A DNA stretch of 9,807 bases from Desulfobacteraceae bacterium (lineage in GTDB: Bacteria > Desulfobacterota > DSM-4660 > Desulfatiglandales > Desulfatiglandaceae): NCBI GenBank assembly GCA_030632525.1, contig DAOVUP010000020.1, forward strand, positions 1-9,807, read 5' to 3'. Both the position numbers and the translations under genes were made by a program. This document shows, piece by piece, positions 1 through 7,707 of this stretch. Position 1 is the first letter of the stretch; every line of letters begins with the position of its first letter. The notes beneath the pieces are model-generated. The model did not search any database and was not told where the DNA came from. It saw only the letters and a list, made by a program, of their open reading frames with translations.

Positions 1-755
1 ATCATCAACTCCTTTAATTCGTCTCGCAATGTGTCTGAGTGGACCCTCATGATCCACCCCTCAGAAAAGGGGGCATCATTGGCCAACCCCCCCTCGGCCC
101 TGAGTCTCGGGTTGATGGAGGTGACAACGCCGCTCACCGGGGAAAGGACTTTTGCCGTCTGTTCCCGCCTAAACGCTCTTGTATCCGCCCTCCCCTGTCT
201 GATCTCTTTGCCGACAAGGGGAGACTCAATTCTATCGAAAGGCCCCAAGACCCGAAGGGCAAACTCGTCTATACCGATCCTTACGGATGAGCCCTCTTCC
301 ACCTTTACCCAGGCGTGGCCCCGGTGGAAATAATACCCCTGGGGTACCCTGAACCCTTTTATGTTGAGTTCGTCAAAAGGCCTGACAACCGCATGATCAG
401 AGGACTCGGCGGGAAAAAATTGATCAAAGTCACAACTGCCGCAGCGGTATTCGTGGGTGCATGCCTTGAAGTTGATACGCTGTTTCATATGGTGTAGGCA
501 GGGCCGCCTGGATACAGGGAGTGATAGCAGTTTATTTTTCCAAGGGATTATTTCACCTCGTTTTCCTTTGGGTGTTGTACCACCCTGTCTCAACCTGTTG
601 TTTTCCTCGGCTGTTCGCACCATATTCCTGTCGAAACGACACCCGGGACAATCATAATCCCATCTGCACTCTTTCTTGCCGACAACTCCTGCCTGCATCC
701 ATATGCAAGGGTGAAGACCTTGATTTGCCTCTATATGCAATAGACCGGTTTCCAT
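1..755 (-). CDS. GcvH-like protein with two Cys-rich modules, second paralog (3' end beyond left edge)
   Basis: I translated this from the minus strand; 251 codons are visible and the C-terminus lies off the left edge. The ATG at 755 is the only ATG downstream of an in-frame stop, with a GAGAGG-type ribosome site 7 bases upstream. The protein has two Cys modules of the same plan: C17, C30, C36, C39 (begins PCIWMQAG) and C86, C99, C105, C108 (ends CGSCDFDQFF). A glycine-cleavage H-protein-like domain follows from about residue 138 (GYYFHRGHAWVKVEEG, later VLSPVSGVV). The position of the lipoyl lysine, eight residues before the Pro of SPVSG, is Glu198, so the protein should not carry lipoate in the usual way. 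It is clearly related to the gene just upstream and is probably co-transcribed with it (40-base gap). The Cys modules could bind metal or an Fe-S cluster; this is inference. Function unknown. Confidence 0.85.
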   Translation of the reverse strand, partial: METGLLHIEANQGLHPCIWMQAGVVGKKECRWDYDCPGCRFDRNMVRTAEENNRLRQGGTTPKGKRGEIIPWKNKLLSLPVSRRPCLHHMKQRINFKACTHEYRCGSCDFDQFFPAESSDHAVVRPFDELNIKGFRVPQGYYFHRGHAWVKVEEGSSVRIGIDEFALRVLGPFDRIESPLVGKEIRQGRADTRAFRREQTAKVLSPVSGVVTSINPRLRAEGGLANDAPFSEGWIMRVHSDTLRDELKELM

Positions 756-795
756 ATTTAGCCCTCTCTTCTCTCAGGTACTCCTTTTTTATTTT

Positions 796-1797
796 TTATT
801 TGGCTTTCAGGAAGGTCTTGGTCAATCTGGCCCATCCTAAATCGGGGAGATTCCCGAATATGTCTTCCGCCAAATAACCACCGTCTGCAGGTAGCGGACC
901 TGAAACATCTTCTATCATGCCCTCAAGTATTTTCACCTCTGTGTTCATCCATTCGAAACTTTCAGCATCAGCCATGAGTTTTTTTGCTGCGCCCTTGATA
1001 TCGGGAGTATGGACCATGAAAAGCCATCCCTCTTCATAGGGTTTATGTCTGGCCAATTGAGGTCTCTCTCTCAACCCGGAATTGACTTCCATAATCACCC
1101 CATCCACAGGTGAAAGAACGTCGGCCCTGTTCGCGGTTCGTTTAAGACCCCAGCCCACATTCCCTCTGTCAAGCTCTTTTCCCATCAGGGGAAGGTCAAA
1201 GGCATCGGCCCCGCCCAAGAGTTTTTGGGAGAAATCATCCATGCCGACCCGGACGCACCCACCGCTCTCGATCCTTATCCAGGTATGCCCGTTGTGGAAA
1301 TAGTACCCCTTTGGGACCTTGAAGCCTTTGATCTCCTCGACTTCATGGACTCTGCTCCCCGTCTTTGTTGTCCACACATCTTCGAAGAACTGGTCAAAAT
1401 CACACTTGGAGCATTCATAATCGTATGCACAGGCCCTTTTGGCGATCCTGTTGGTCAGGCTGTGCCTGCAGACCCTGTCCAGCCCCTCTCTCCTTTTCAT
1501 TGCCTCCTGCCAGGGCATCTGATTCCCCTTTTCCACCCTCTTTTCCATTCCCAGGTCGTATTTACAGGTGGTGCAGTCATAAAAGTTATTGCAGTTTTTG
1601 AATTCTACGGCACCCGCCTGCATCCATATACAGGGATTGGCGGCCTTGGCATGCTTATCCGGTTTCACCATCCAGACCTGTCCGCCCAATACCGCTCCAA
1701 TCCCGGTCTTGGTTTCCAGGTCTCTATCACTCCCTTTTCTGTAGGATGATCCGTACCCCACATGGCTCCTTCTCTCTTCATCCCTTTTCTGTGCCAT
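796..1797 (-). CDS. GcvH-like protein with two Cys-rich modules, first paralog
   Basis: This is a complete 333-residue protein on the minus strand, starting at the ATG at 1797 with an AGGAGA ribosome site at 1805-1810. After a polar N-terminus come two similar Cys modules: C56, C69, C75, C78 (PCIWMQAGAV...CTTCKYD) and C110, C123, C129, C132 (ending CSKCDFDQFFED). A hinge and a GcvH-like domain follow at about 163-275 (GYYFHNGHTWIRIESGG, then VLSPVDGVIMEVN, then EEGWLFMV). The lysine that carries lipoate in true H-proteins lies eight residues before the Pro of this motif; here it is Ala222, and no lysine is within reach. This is therefore a non-canonical H-protein relative, not part of an ordinary glycine cleavage system; no gcvP or gcvT is nearby. 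No signal peptide or membrane segment is seen, so it is likely cytoplasmic. It is divergent to the hdrA/metF operon. A general C1 or Hdr-related role is only suggested by location. Confidence 0.88.
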   Translation of the reverse strand: MAQKRDEERRSHVGYGSSYRKGSDRDLETKTGIGAVLGGQVWMVKPDKHAKAANPCIWMQAGAVEFKNCNNFYDCTTCKYDLGMEKRVEKGNQMPWQEAMKRREGLDRVCRHSLTNRIAKRACAYDYECSKCDFDQFFEDVWTTKTGSRVHEVEEIKGFKVPKGYYFHNGHTWIRIESGGCVRVGMDDFSQKLLGGADAFDLPLMGKELDRGNVGWGLKRTANRADVLSPVDGVIMEVNSGLRERPQLARHKPYEEGWLFMVHTPDIKGAAKKLMADAESFEWMNTEVKILEGMIEDVSGPLPADGGYLAEDIFGNLPDLGWARLTKTFLKAK

Positions 1798-1919
1798 TTT
1801 TCTCTCTCCTTAAGTTTTGATTTTAAGTCTTTGTCCTGTTTCTAAGAGCAAGGACTATGCCATGTTGAAGAAAGCACCTGCGATAAAACGGAGTAAGTAT
1901 TTAAGATGACTAAAGATGA

Positions 1920-1969
1920 GTCCTGACATACCTCTTTCGGACAACTGATCGGAACGTCCTGACAGAGGT
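1920..1969. repeat. Short direct and inverted repeats in divergent region
   Basis: GTCCTGACA occurs at 1920-1928 and again at 1956-1964 (36-base period). ACCTCT at 1930-1935 is mirrored by AGAGGT at 1964-1969. Paired short repeats between divergent operons are compatible with regulator binding sites, but no regulator family can be named from them and chance is not excluded. Confidence 0.3.
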
Positions 1970-2139
1970 TGGGGAAATGCCGGAATATTCAACAGTACCA
2001 GAAAATATCGCATCTATTCGTGCTTGAAAATATCATTAGTTTTTTATTTTCAGGCAGTTACATAAATGTAGGGATTTCCGCCATCAATGTTGCAATTTCC
2101 AGCAGGTTTTTTCGGGGCATACTGCTTGGGGAGTGGTAC

Positions 2140-2159
2140 GGCAATATTAAGGTATTGCC
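2140..2159. promoter_or_regulatory. Perfect 7-base inverted repeat, possible operator or small hairpin
   Basis: GGCAATA (2140-2146) and TATTGCC (2153-2159) are perfect reverse complements around a 6-base spacer, about 200 bases upstream of the metF-like start. The size and symmetry suit a dimeric repressor site. A T-run follows at 2172-2178 but is separated by 12 bases, so a classical intrinsic terminator is less likely. The role is inference. Confidence 0.3.
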
Positions 2160-2185
2160 CTGGATCGTGGGGTTTTTTTCCTTGA

Positions 2186-2344
2186 ATTTGTCGAAGATTG
2201 CTCATAATATGCGTTGAAAATAAAACCCATGAGCTGGAAAGTGAAATCCGTGAACAGAAAATATTCTACTATCATATTAAATCCTTTGGAATCGAAGATC
2301 TTGAGATGGCTATAGCCAATGCTGTCAACGGATCATCTCATTAA
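2186..2344 (+). pseudogene. Possible remnant of a receiver-like domain C-terminus
   Basis: A frame open from 2186 to the TAA at 2342-2344 ends four bases before the ribosome site of the metF-like gene, as an upstream operon gene would. Its translation resembles the second half of a response-regulator receiver domain: a hydrophobic strand (LLIICVEN), an amphipathic charged helix (HELESEIREQ), a strand with the conserved-type lysine (FYYHIKSF, where KPF is usual) and a final helix (EDLEMAIANAV). No suitable start codon or upstream half with the phosphoacceptor Asp was found in any frame, so it is either a decayed fragment or a tiny non-coding coincidence. The resemblance is from memory of the family and is weak. 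Confidence 0.3.
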
Positions 2345-2347
2345 CTC

Positions 2348-2352
2348 GGAGG
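2348..2352 (+). promoter_or_regulatory. Ribosome binding site that fixes the metF-like start
   Basis: GGAGG lies 8 bases before the ATG at 2361. A longer in-frame reading from 2319 has no ribosome site and adds 14 residues that precede the usual MetF N-terminus, so 2361 is preferred. Confidence 0.75.
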
Positions 2353-2360
2353 TTGAGATC

Positions 2361-3236
2361 ATGCAGTTAAAGGAAAAGATCGCTGCTAAAAAATTCGTTG
2401 TCTTAGGAGAATTTGAGCCCCCCAAGGGGGCTGATTTTTCCTCCTTCCTTAAGAATGTCAACCTTATAAGGGGGCGTGTGGACGCCTTTGTCGTACCTGA
2501 AATGGCAAATGCCGTTTTAAAAGCAAGTTCCTTGGGGGGGTGTGCATTCCTTGAAAGAGAAGGGATTGGGGCAGTTCTTCAGGTTTGTTGCCGGGACAGG
2601 AATCGTTTGGCGCTTCAGGCAGACATCTTATCAGCAGGGGCCTTGGGCGTTAAGAATATTATGGGTGTGACAGGCGTTGATATAAGTTACGGGGACCACC
2701 CTCATGCAAGGACAGTCAATGATCTCGACATCCTGGAACTCCTTGACACAATAAACAAAATTCAAGGCGGTAAAGACCTGGCGGGTGTTGATCTGAGAGG
2801 TACACCGCAGTTCTGTGTGGGTTCAACTGTTAATACAGGCGCGTCAGGGGGTCTCCTGGAGATAGAATTGGAGAATATTGACAAGAAGATAGATTTAGGG
2901 GTCGAGTATCTCGTTACAAACCCTGTGTTTGATTTGCGCCGATTCCAGCAGTTTGTCAAACGGATGGATACTGAAAGGGTTGCCGTGATCCCCACGGTGC
3001 TCCTCCTTAAATCGGCTGGAATGGCGCGCTACATAGACAGAAATGTTAAGGGGATCTCGATCCCCGCCGAAATGATCCGAGACATTCAGAAGGCCGCAGA
3101 TAAGTCGAAGGAATGTATCAGGATAGCCGGGGAAACCATAAACCGCTTAAAAGATATAGGCATGGCCGGGGTCCTGATATCCACTGTTGGTTGGGAGGAT
3201 AGGCTCCCGCAGATTTTGGATATGGCGAAACTATAG
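2361..3236 (+). CDS. Divergent methylenetetrahydrofolate reductase-like protein
   Basis: This is a 291-residue MetF-family TIM-barrel flavoprotein homolog, close to the usual MetF length. The family reduces methylene-H4folate to methyl-H4folate. Visible family landmarks are GEFEPPKG (Glu17, matching the catalytic Glu), RDRNRLALQADIL (76-90 region), a GVD at 105-107 matching the folate/flavin-contacting Asp, KSAGMARYID, and the C-terminal GWEDRLP. The Gln that binds substrate in MetF (TQ in the downstream metF) is Asn187 here (VTNPVFD). Compared with the metF at the right end, the two share the same fold signatures but differ widely. It is the first gene of the operon, 19 bases before hdrA. 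It may be a second reductase subunit, a related C1 enzyme, or an electron-transfer partner of HdrA; the substrate is not provable from sequence. Family assignment is strong, exact activity uncertain. Confidence 0.85.
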   Translation: MQLKEKIAAKKFVVLGEFEPPKGADFSSFLKNVNLIRGRVDAFVVPEMANAVLKASSLGGCAFLEREGIGAVLQVCCRDRNRLALQADILSAGALGVKNIMGVTGVDISYGDHPHARTVNDLDILELLDTINKIQGGKDLAGVDLRGTPQFCVGSTVNTGASGGLLEIELENIDKKIDLGVEYLVTNPVFDLRRFQQFVKRMDTERVAVIPTVLLLKSAGMARYIDRNVKGISIPAEMIRDIQKAADKSKECIRIAGETINRLKDIGMAGVLISTVGWEDRLPQILDMAKL

Positions 3237-3255
3237 GACTGAAAGGAACCGTATA

Positions 3256-6200
3256 ATGTCAGGGAGTGATCCGAGGAAGTTGTCAGGTTCGGTTATGGTA
3301 GTAGGAGGGGGTATTGCCGGTATGCAGTCCGCACTGGATCTCGCAAACTCCGGATATTACGTGCATCTTGTCGAGAGTTCATCGGCCATCGGCGGGATCA
3401 TGTCTGAATTGGACAAGACCTTTCCCACCAATGACTGCGCAATGTGAATTATCTCACCGAAACTGGTCGAGGTCGGCCGGCATCTGAACATTAATCTGAT
3501 CACCTGTTCAGAGGTGGAGAAGGTTGATGGCTACAAGGGAAATTTCAAGGTAACTGTACGTAAGTCCCCGCGATACATTGATGAATCCATGTGCACTGCG
3601 TGCGGGGATTGCACCACTGTATGTCCAGTGGTCTTGCCCAACGAGTATGACCAGGGTTTAAGCGACAGGAAGGCTGCTTATAAAAAATACGCTCAGGCCA
3701 TACCCGGTGCCTTTGCCATACAGAAGAGAGATAAGGCGCCTTGCCGCCTGGCCTGCCCGGCCGGGCTCAATGTACAGGGGTATGTGCAAATGGTGGGCGA
3801 GGGAAAGTATGAGGAGGCCTTGAAGATCATAATGGAGGACCTCCCCCTGCCCGGAGTGCTCGGCAGGATATGCCCCCATGGCTGTGAAAACGCCTGCCGG
3901 CGGTGCGATGTGGACCAGCCTGTCGCAATCCGCGACTTGAAGCGTTTAGCTGCAGATCAGTTCGACCCTCGAGAGATCAATGTTGAGTGTCAGGACCGGC
4001 GGAAGGAGAAGGTGGCCATCATCGGTTCAGGCCCTTCCGGCCTTTCCGCCGCCTATCACTTAGCCAAGAAAGGTATCTTATCCACAATCTTTGAAGCGCT
4101 CCCCAAACCCGGCGGAATGTTGCGGGTGGGTATCCCGGAGCACCGACTCCCACGAGACGTCCTTGACCAAGAGATTGAGCTTATTACCAATTTAGGGGTC
4201 CAGATCAAGACAAACACTCCCCTCAGCGCGGAATTGACCGTAGATAACCTTTTGGATGATGGCTACAAAGCAGTCTACTTAGCCATGGGCGCCCACAAAG
4301 GGATCGAGCTTGGCATCCCGGGCGAAACCGTCAAAGGGGTCAGGCAGGGTGTTGATTTTCTGAGGGAGTTGAATCTATCCGGAAAGGCCCCGGTAGGGAA
4401 GAGAATGGCTGTAATAGGCGGGGGAAACGTGGCCATAGATGTAGCCCGCTCCGCGGTCCGTCTCGGTGCGGAAGAGGTAAACATCATATACCGGAGGACC
4501 CGTGCGGAGATGCCGGCCTGGGAGGAGGAGATTCAGGCGGCAGAAGAAGAGGGGTCTAAGATAACCTATCTTTCCGCTCCCCAAGAGATACTTACCCAAG
4601 ATGGAGAAATCGTAGGGCTCAGGTGTATCCGCATGGAGCTTGGCGAACCCGATTCATCTGGGAGGAAACGGCCAATACCCGTTCCCGGAAGCGAATATGA
4701 CATAGAGATCGACCAACTTATCCCAGCCATCGGCCAGAGGGCCGATCTATCTGCTATTGAAGATATGGAAGGGCTTGATTTTTCGCGGTGGGGGACAATT
4801 GAGGTGGATCCGGTTACCTATGCTACCAACCGCGATGGTATCTTTGCAGGCGGGGATATCCAGACCGGCCCGTGGGTTGCCATCGGCGCCATCGCTGCCG
4901 GCAGAGAGGCGGCAGAATCGATTGTCCGATATTTAGACGGCATGGATATGGCTGAAGGCCGGGAACCCATTTCAAACGAAGATCCTGTATATCGTCCTAT
5001 TCCTGGAGATACCCCAACCCAACCGAGGGCAAAAATGCCCGAACTCCCAGTGGAAAAGAGGAGGGCGGTCTTTGACGAGGTGGAGCTGGGATATGAAGAG
5101 GAGACCGGAAAAAAAGAGGCCGGCCGCTGTCTCAATTGCGGATACTGCTGTGAATGTTTTCAGTGTGTGGAGGTCTGCGGCCCGGGCGCTGTGAGCAGGG
5201 AAACACACACAGAGCGACCTGAAACCATCAGCCTGAATGTGGGGTCCATCATATTGTCTCCAGGTTTCCGTCCCTTTGACCCTTCAAGATTCGAGACCTA
5301 CAATTACGCAAAGCTCCCAAACGTGATCACCTCCATGGAGTTTGAGAGGATTCTCTCTGCCTCAGGTCCTACAATGGGCCACTTGGTGAGACCTTCCGAT
5401 GAAAAAGAACCAAAAAAGATCGCGTGGCTCCAGTGTATTGGTTCTAGAGATGTAAACAGATGTGATCATCCCTATTGTTCGTCTGTCTGCTGTATGTACG
5501 CCATCAAGGAATCTGTTATCGCAAAGGAACACGCCGGAAGCGATCTGGATTGCGCAATTTTCTTCATGGATATGCGGACCCATGGCAAAGACTTTGAGAT
5601 CTATTATGACAACGCCAAAGAAAAACAGGGGGTTCGTTTTATTCGTTCCAGAGTGCATACAATAGATCCGGTTGAGGAAAGTGATGATCTCTCATTGAAA
5701 TACGCCACCGAAGATGGGGAGTTCAAAGAAGAGCGCTTTGACATGGTGGTCCTTTCAGTAGGTATAGAAACAGCACCGGATGTAATGGAACTTGCGGAAA
5801 ACCTGGGGCTTGATCTCGGGGAGGAAGGATTCTGTCAAACAGAAAGCTTTTATCCCGTAACCACGTCAAAGGAAGGGGTTTATGTTTGCGGCGCTTTTCA
5901 GGGCCCGAAGGACATACCCCAGTCGATCATGGAAGCCAGTGCAGCAGCCTGCGCAGCGGGTACGGATCTCAGTGACGTCAGGGGATCAGATACCAGGATA
6001 AAAGAGATTCCGGAAGAAATGGACGTTTCAGATGTTGAGCCTAAGGTCGGGATCTTTATATGCAACTGTGGGATCAACATAGGTGGTGTGGTAGATGTCC
6101 CCGGTTTAGCCGAGTATGCCTCTACCCTGCCAAATGTTGTGTTTACGGATCAAAATCTCTTCACCTGCTCCCAGGATACCCAGGAAAAGATGAAAGAGGT

Positions 6201-7707
6201 CCTCAAAGAACATGGTGTTAACCGGGTGGTGGTAGCCGCCTGTTCCCCGACCACCCACGAAGCCCTGTTTCAGGACAGCCTCCAGGACTGCGGTCTCAAC
6301 AAGTACCTTTTTGAGATGGCCAATATCAGAAACCAGGACTCATGGGTCCACAGCGACGACCCGGCCTCGGCAACGGATAAGGCCAAGGATCTTGTCAGGA
6401 TGGCCGTGGCCAGGGCATCTCTGCTGGAACCGCTTACTGCAAAAACCATATCCGTAAACAAGCGCGCCCTGGTGATTGGAGGGGGAGTGTCCGGGATGAG
6501 TGCGGCCCTGAACGTGGCCGATCAGGGCTTTGAAACGGTCATCGTTGAAAAGGAGGCCCAGTTGGGCGGTCTTGCCAAAGAATTGACTCACACCATCGAG
6601 GGCGCAGATGTCCAGGAACACCTTTTTGAACTGATGGAGAGGATTGAAAGACATGAAAAGATCCAGGTATTGACCGAATCCCTCATTGTAGGATTCAGCG
6701 GGTTCAAGGGGAATTTCACTACCGAAATCATGGTTGGCCCCGGAATGTATGAAAGAAAAATCGATCATGGTGTGGTCATATTGGCCACAGGGGCCAATGA
6801 ATACACCCCGAACGATTTTCTGTACGGTGAAGATAGCAGGGTCATGACTCAGATGGATTTAGATAGGCAGCTCGACGAGAAAGGGGCCGAAGATCTTCAG
6901 CACGTGGTCATGATCCAGTGTGTGGGCTCAAGAAACGAAGACTACCGCAACTGCTCCCGGATCTGCTGCCAGGCCGCAATCAAAAACGCACTCCATGTTA
7001 AGAAGCTCAATCCGGAGGCAAGTGTGTACATCCTTTACAGGGATATTCGGACATACGGTCTCTTAGAGGAATATTACAGGGAGGCCAGACAGCAAGGAGT
7101 CCTCTTTTTTAGGTTTGACCGCGACCAACCTCCTGAGGTGAAATCTTCTGAGGAAGGTCTCATGGTAAGTTTCAGGGACCATGTCCTTCAGAGAGACATA
7201 AGAATATCTGCTGATATCCTCGCCCTGAGCGTCGGCATGCGGGCAGAGGACACAGAGGAATTAGCTTCCATCCTGAAGGTGGCGCGGAACCAGGACGGGT
7301 ACTTTATGGAGGCCCACGTCAAATTGAGACCCGTGGACATGGCAAACGATGCCTTCTTTGTATGCGGAACGGCACACAGCCCAAAGCTGGTTTCAGAATC
7401 CATAGCCCAGGCCATGGCCGCTGCATCACGGGCCGTAACCTTTCTCTCCCAGTCAGAGATCACCCTCTCGGTGGTGACTGCCAAAGTGGATCAGGAGAGA
7501 TGTGCCTCTTGCCTGATATGTGTCCGCTCCTGCCCTTATGACGTACCTAAGATCAACGAAGACGGGGTGAGCGAAATCGATCCTGCCCTGTGCCGGGGCT
7601 GCGGGGTCTGCGCGGCCGAGTGCCCGGCCAAGGTTATTGAGTTGAACTGGTATGAAGATGATCAGGTCATGAGCAAAGTGGATGCTTTATTAGAGGGAGT
7701 GTTATGA
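3256..7707 (+). CDS. hdrA: Selenocysteine-containing double HdrA fused to an NfnB/GltD-like NAD(P)H module
   Basis: Read through the UGA at 3445-3447 as selenocysteine (residue 64), this gives 1483 aa. Order: first HdrA half with FAD motif GGGIAGMQ and Sec in NDCAMU followed by IISPKLVEVGRH; a [4Fe-4S] motif at Cys113-123 (CTACGDCTTVCP); an inserted NfnB/GltD-like module at about 160-560 with Cys163/167 and 206-217, FAD motif GSGPSG (257-262) and NAD(P)H motif GGGNVAIDVAR; a Cys-dense segment 625-641; the rest of HdrA half one, with CIGSR...CC (727-746); then a second HdrA from about 930 (CNCGIN), FAD motif GGGVSG (1075-1080), CVGSR...CC (1222-1238) and two C-terminal [4Fe-4S] motifs (1416-1426, 1446-1456). 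The start has AAGGA 8 bases upstream. HdrA proteins are soluble flavin hubs that can bifurcate electrons. NAD(P)H as donor, with MvhD and MetVF as outlet, is inference from motifs and neighbours. Confidence 0.92.
3445..3447 (+). other. In-frame UGA decoded as selenocysteine in HdrA
   Basis: The codon falls where HdrA proteins have the second Cys of the DC-x-x-C segment just after the first FAD motif. Reading continues in the same frame with typical HdrA sequence (IISPKLVEVGRH). HdrA is an established selenoprotein family in some methanogens and anaerobic bacteria. Confidence 0.9.
3457..3476 (+). promoter_or_regulatory. Candidate bacterial SECIS hairpin of hdrA
   Basis: CCGA (3457-3460) pairs with TCGG (3473-3476), with an inner CT/AG pair and an apical loop GGTCG at 3465-3469. 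The loop starts 17 bases after the UGA, within the range of bacterial SECIS elements, and has G residues at its first positions, like the GGUC loop of E. coli fdhF. The stem is short, so folding software is needed to confirm it. Confidence 0.6.
7696..7699 (+). promoter_or_regulatory. Ribosome binding site for mvhD inside the hdrA end
   Basis: GGAG is 4 bases before the ATG at 7704 and 7 before the ATG at 7707. The usual spacing favours 7707. Both starts overlap the hdrA stop codon, pointing to translational coupling. Confidence 0.6.

Larger units (their letters stand above)
1798..2360. other. Divergent intergenic region, about 560 bases, no confident gene
   Basis: This stretch separates the minus-strand GcvH-like pair from the plus-strand metF/hdrA operon, so promoters for both should lie here. 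I found no convincing sigma-70 or sigma-54 pair. It is AT-richer than the flanking genes. It holds a 9-base direct repeat (GTCCTGACA at 1920-1928 and 1956-1964), a 6-base inverted repeat ACCTCT/AGAGGT (1930-1935 and 1964-1969), a 7-base inverted repeat at 2140-2159, and a possible gene remnant at 2186-2344. A short reading frame at about 1969-2217 starts with TTG, has no ribosome site and resembles nothing I know; I do not call it. Confidence 0.7.

Noticed and set aside
31..877. Several plus-strand reading frames of 60-118 codons
   Set aside because: They lie antisense to the partial GcvH-like gene, whose minus-strand frame is open over 251 codons with clear family motifs.
1082..1749. Plus-strand reading frames of 73-174 codons opposite the first GcvH-like gene
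   Set aside because: Antisense shadows; the minus-strand protein has a good ribosome site and recognisable domains.
796..1797. Annotation as a functional glycine cleavage H-protein
   Set aside because: The lipoyl lysine is absent, the protein is far longer than GcvH (about 125-130 aa), and no gcvT or gcvP is nearby.
2140..2178. Intrinsic terminator (hairpin plus T-run)
   Set aside because: The T-run begins 12 bases after the stem and the stem is AT-rich, so termination is unlikely; kept only as a possible operator.
1969..2217. An 82-codon plus-strand frame starting with TTG in the intergenic region
   Set aside because: No ribosome site, no recognisable motif and unlike the coding sequence of the neighbours.
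3445..3513. UGA at 3445 as a true stop, giving a short orphan protein followed by a separate 1397-aa HdrA
   Set aside because: The sequence on both sides is in one frame and joins typical HdrA sequence without loss; there is no ribosome site suited to the ATG at 3514, and the UGA sits on a conserved Cys position.
3256..7707. Annotation as glutamate synthase small subunit (GltD)
   Set aside because: The GltD/NfnB-like part is an insert within HdrA sequence, and no large glutamate synthase subunit is present.
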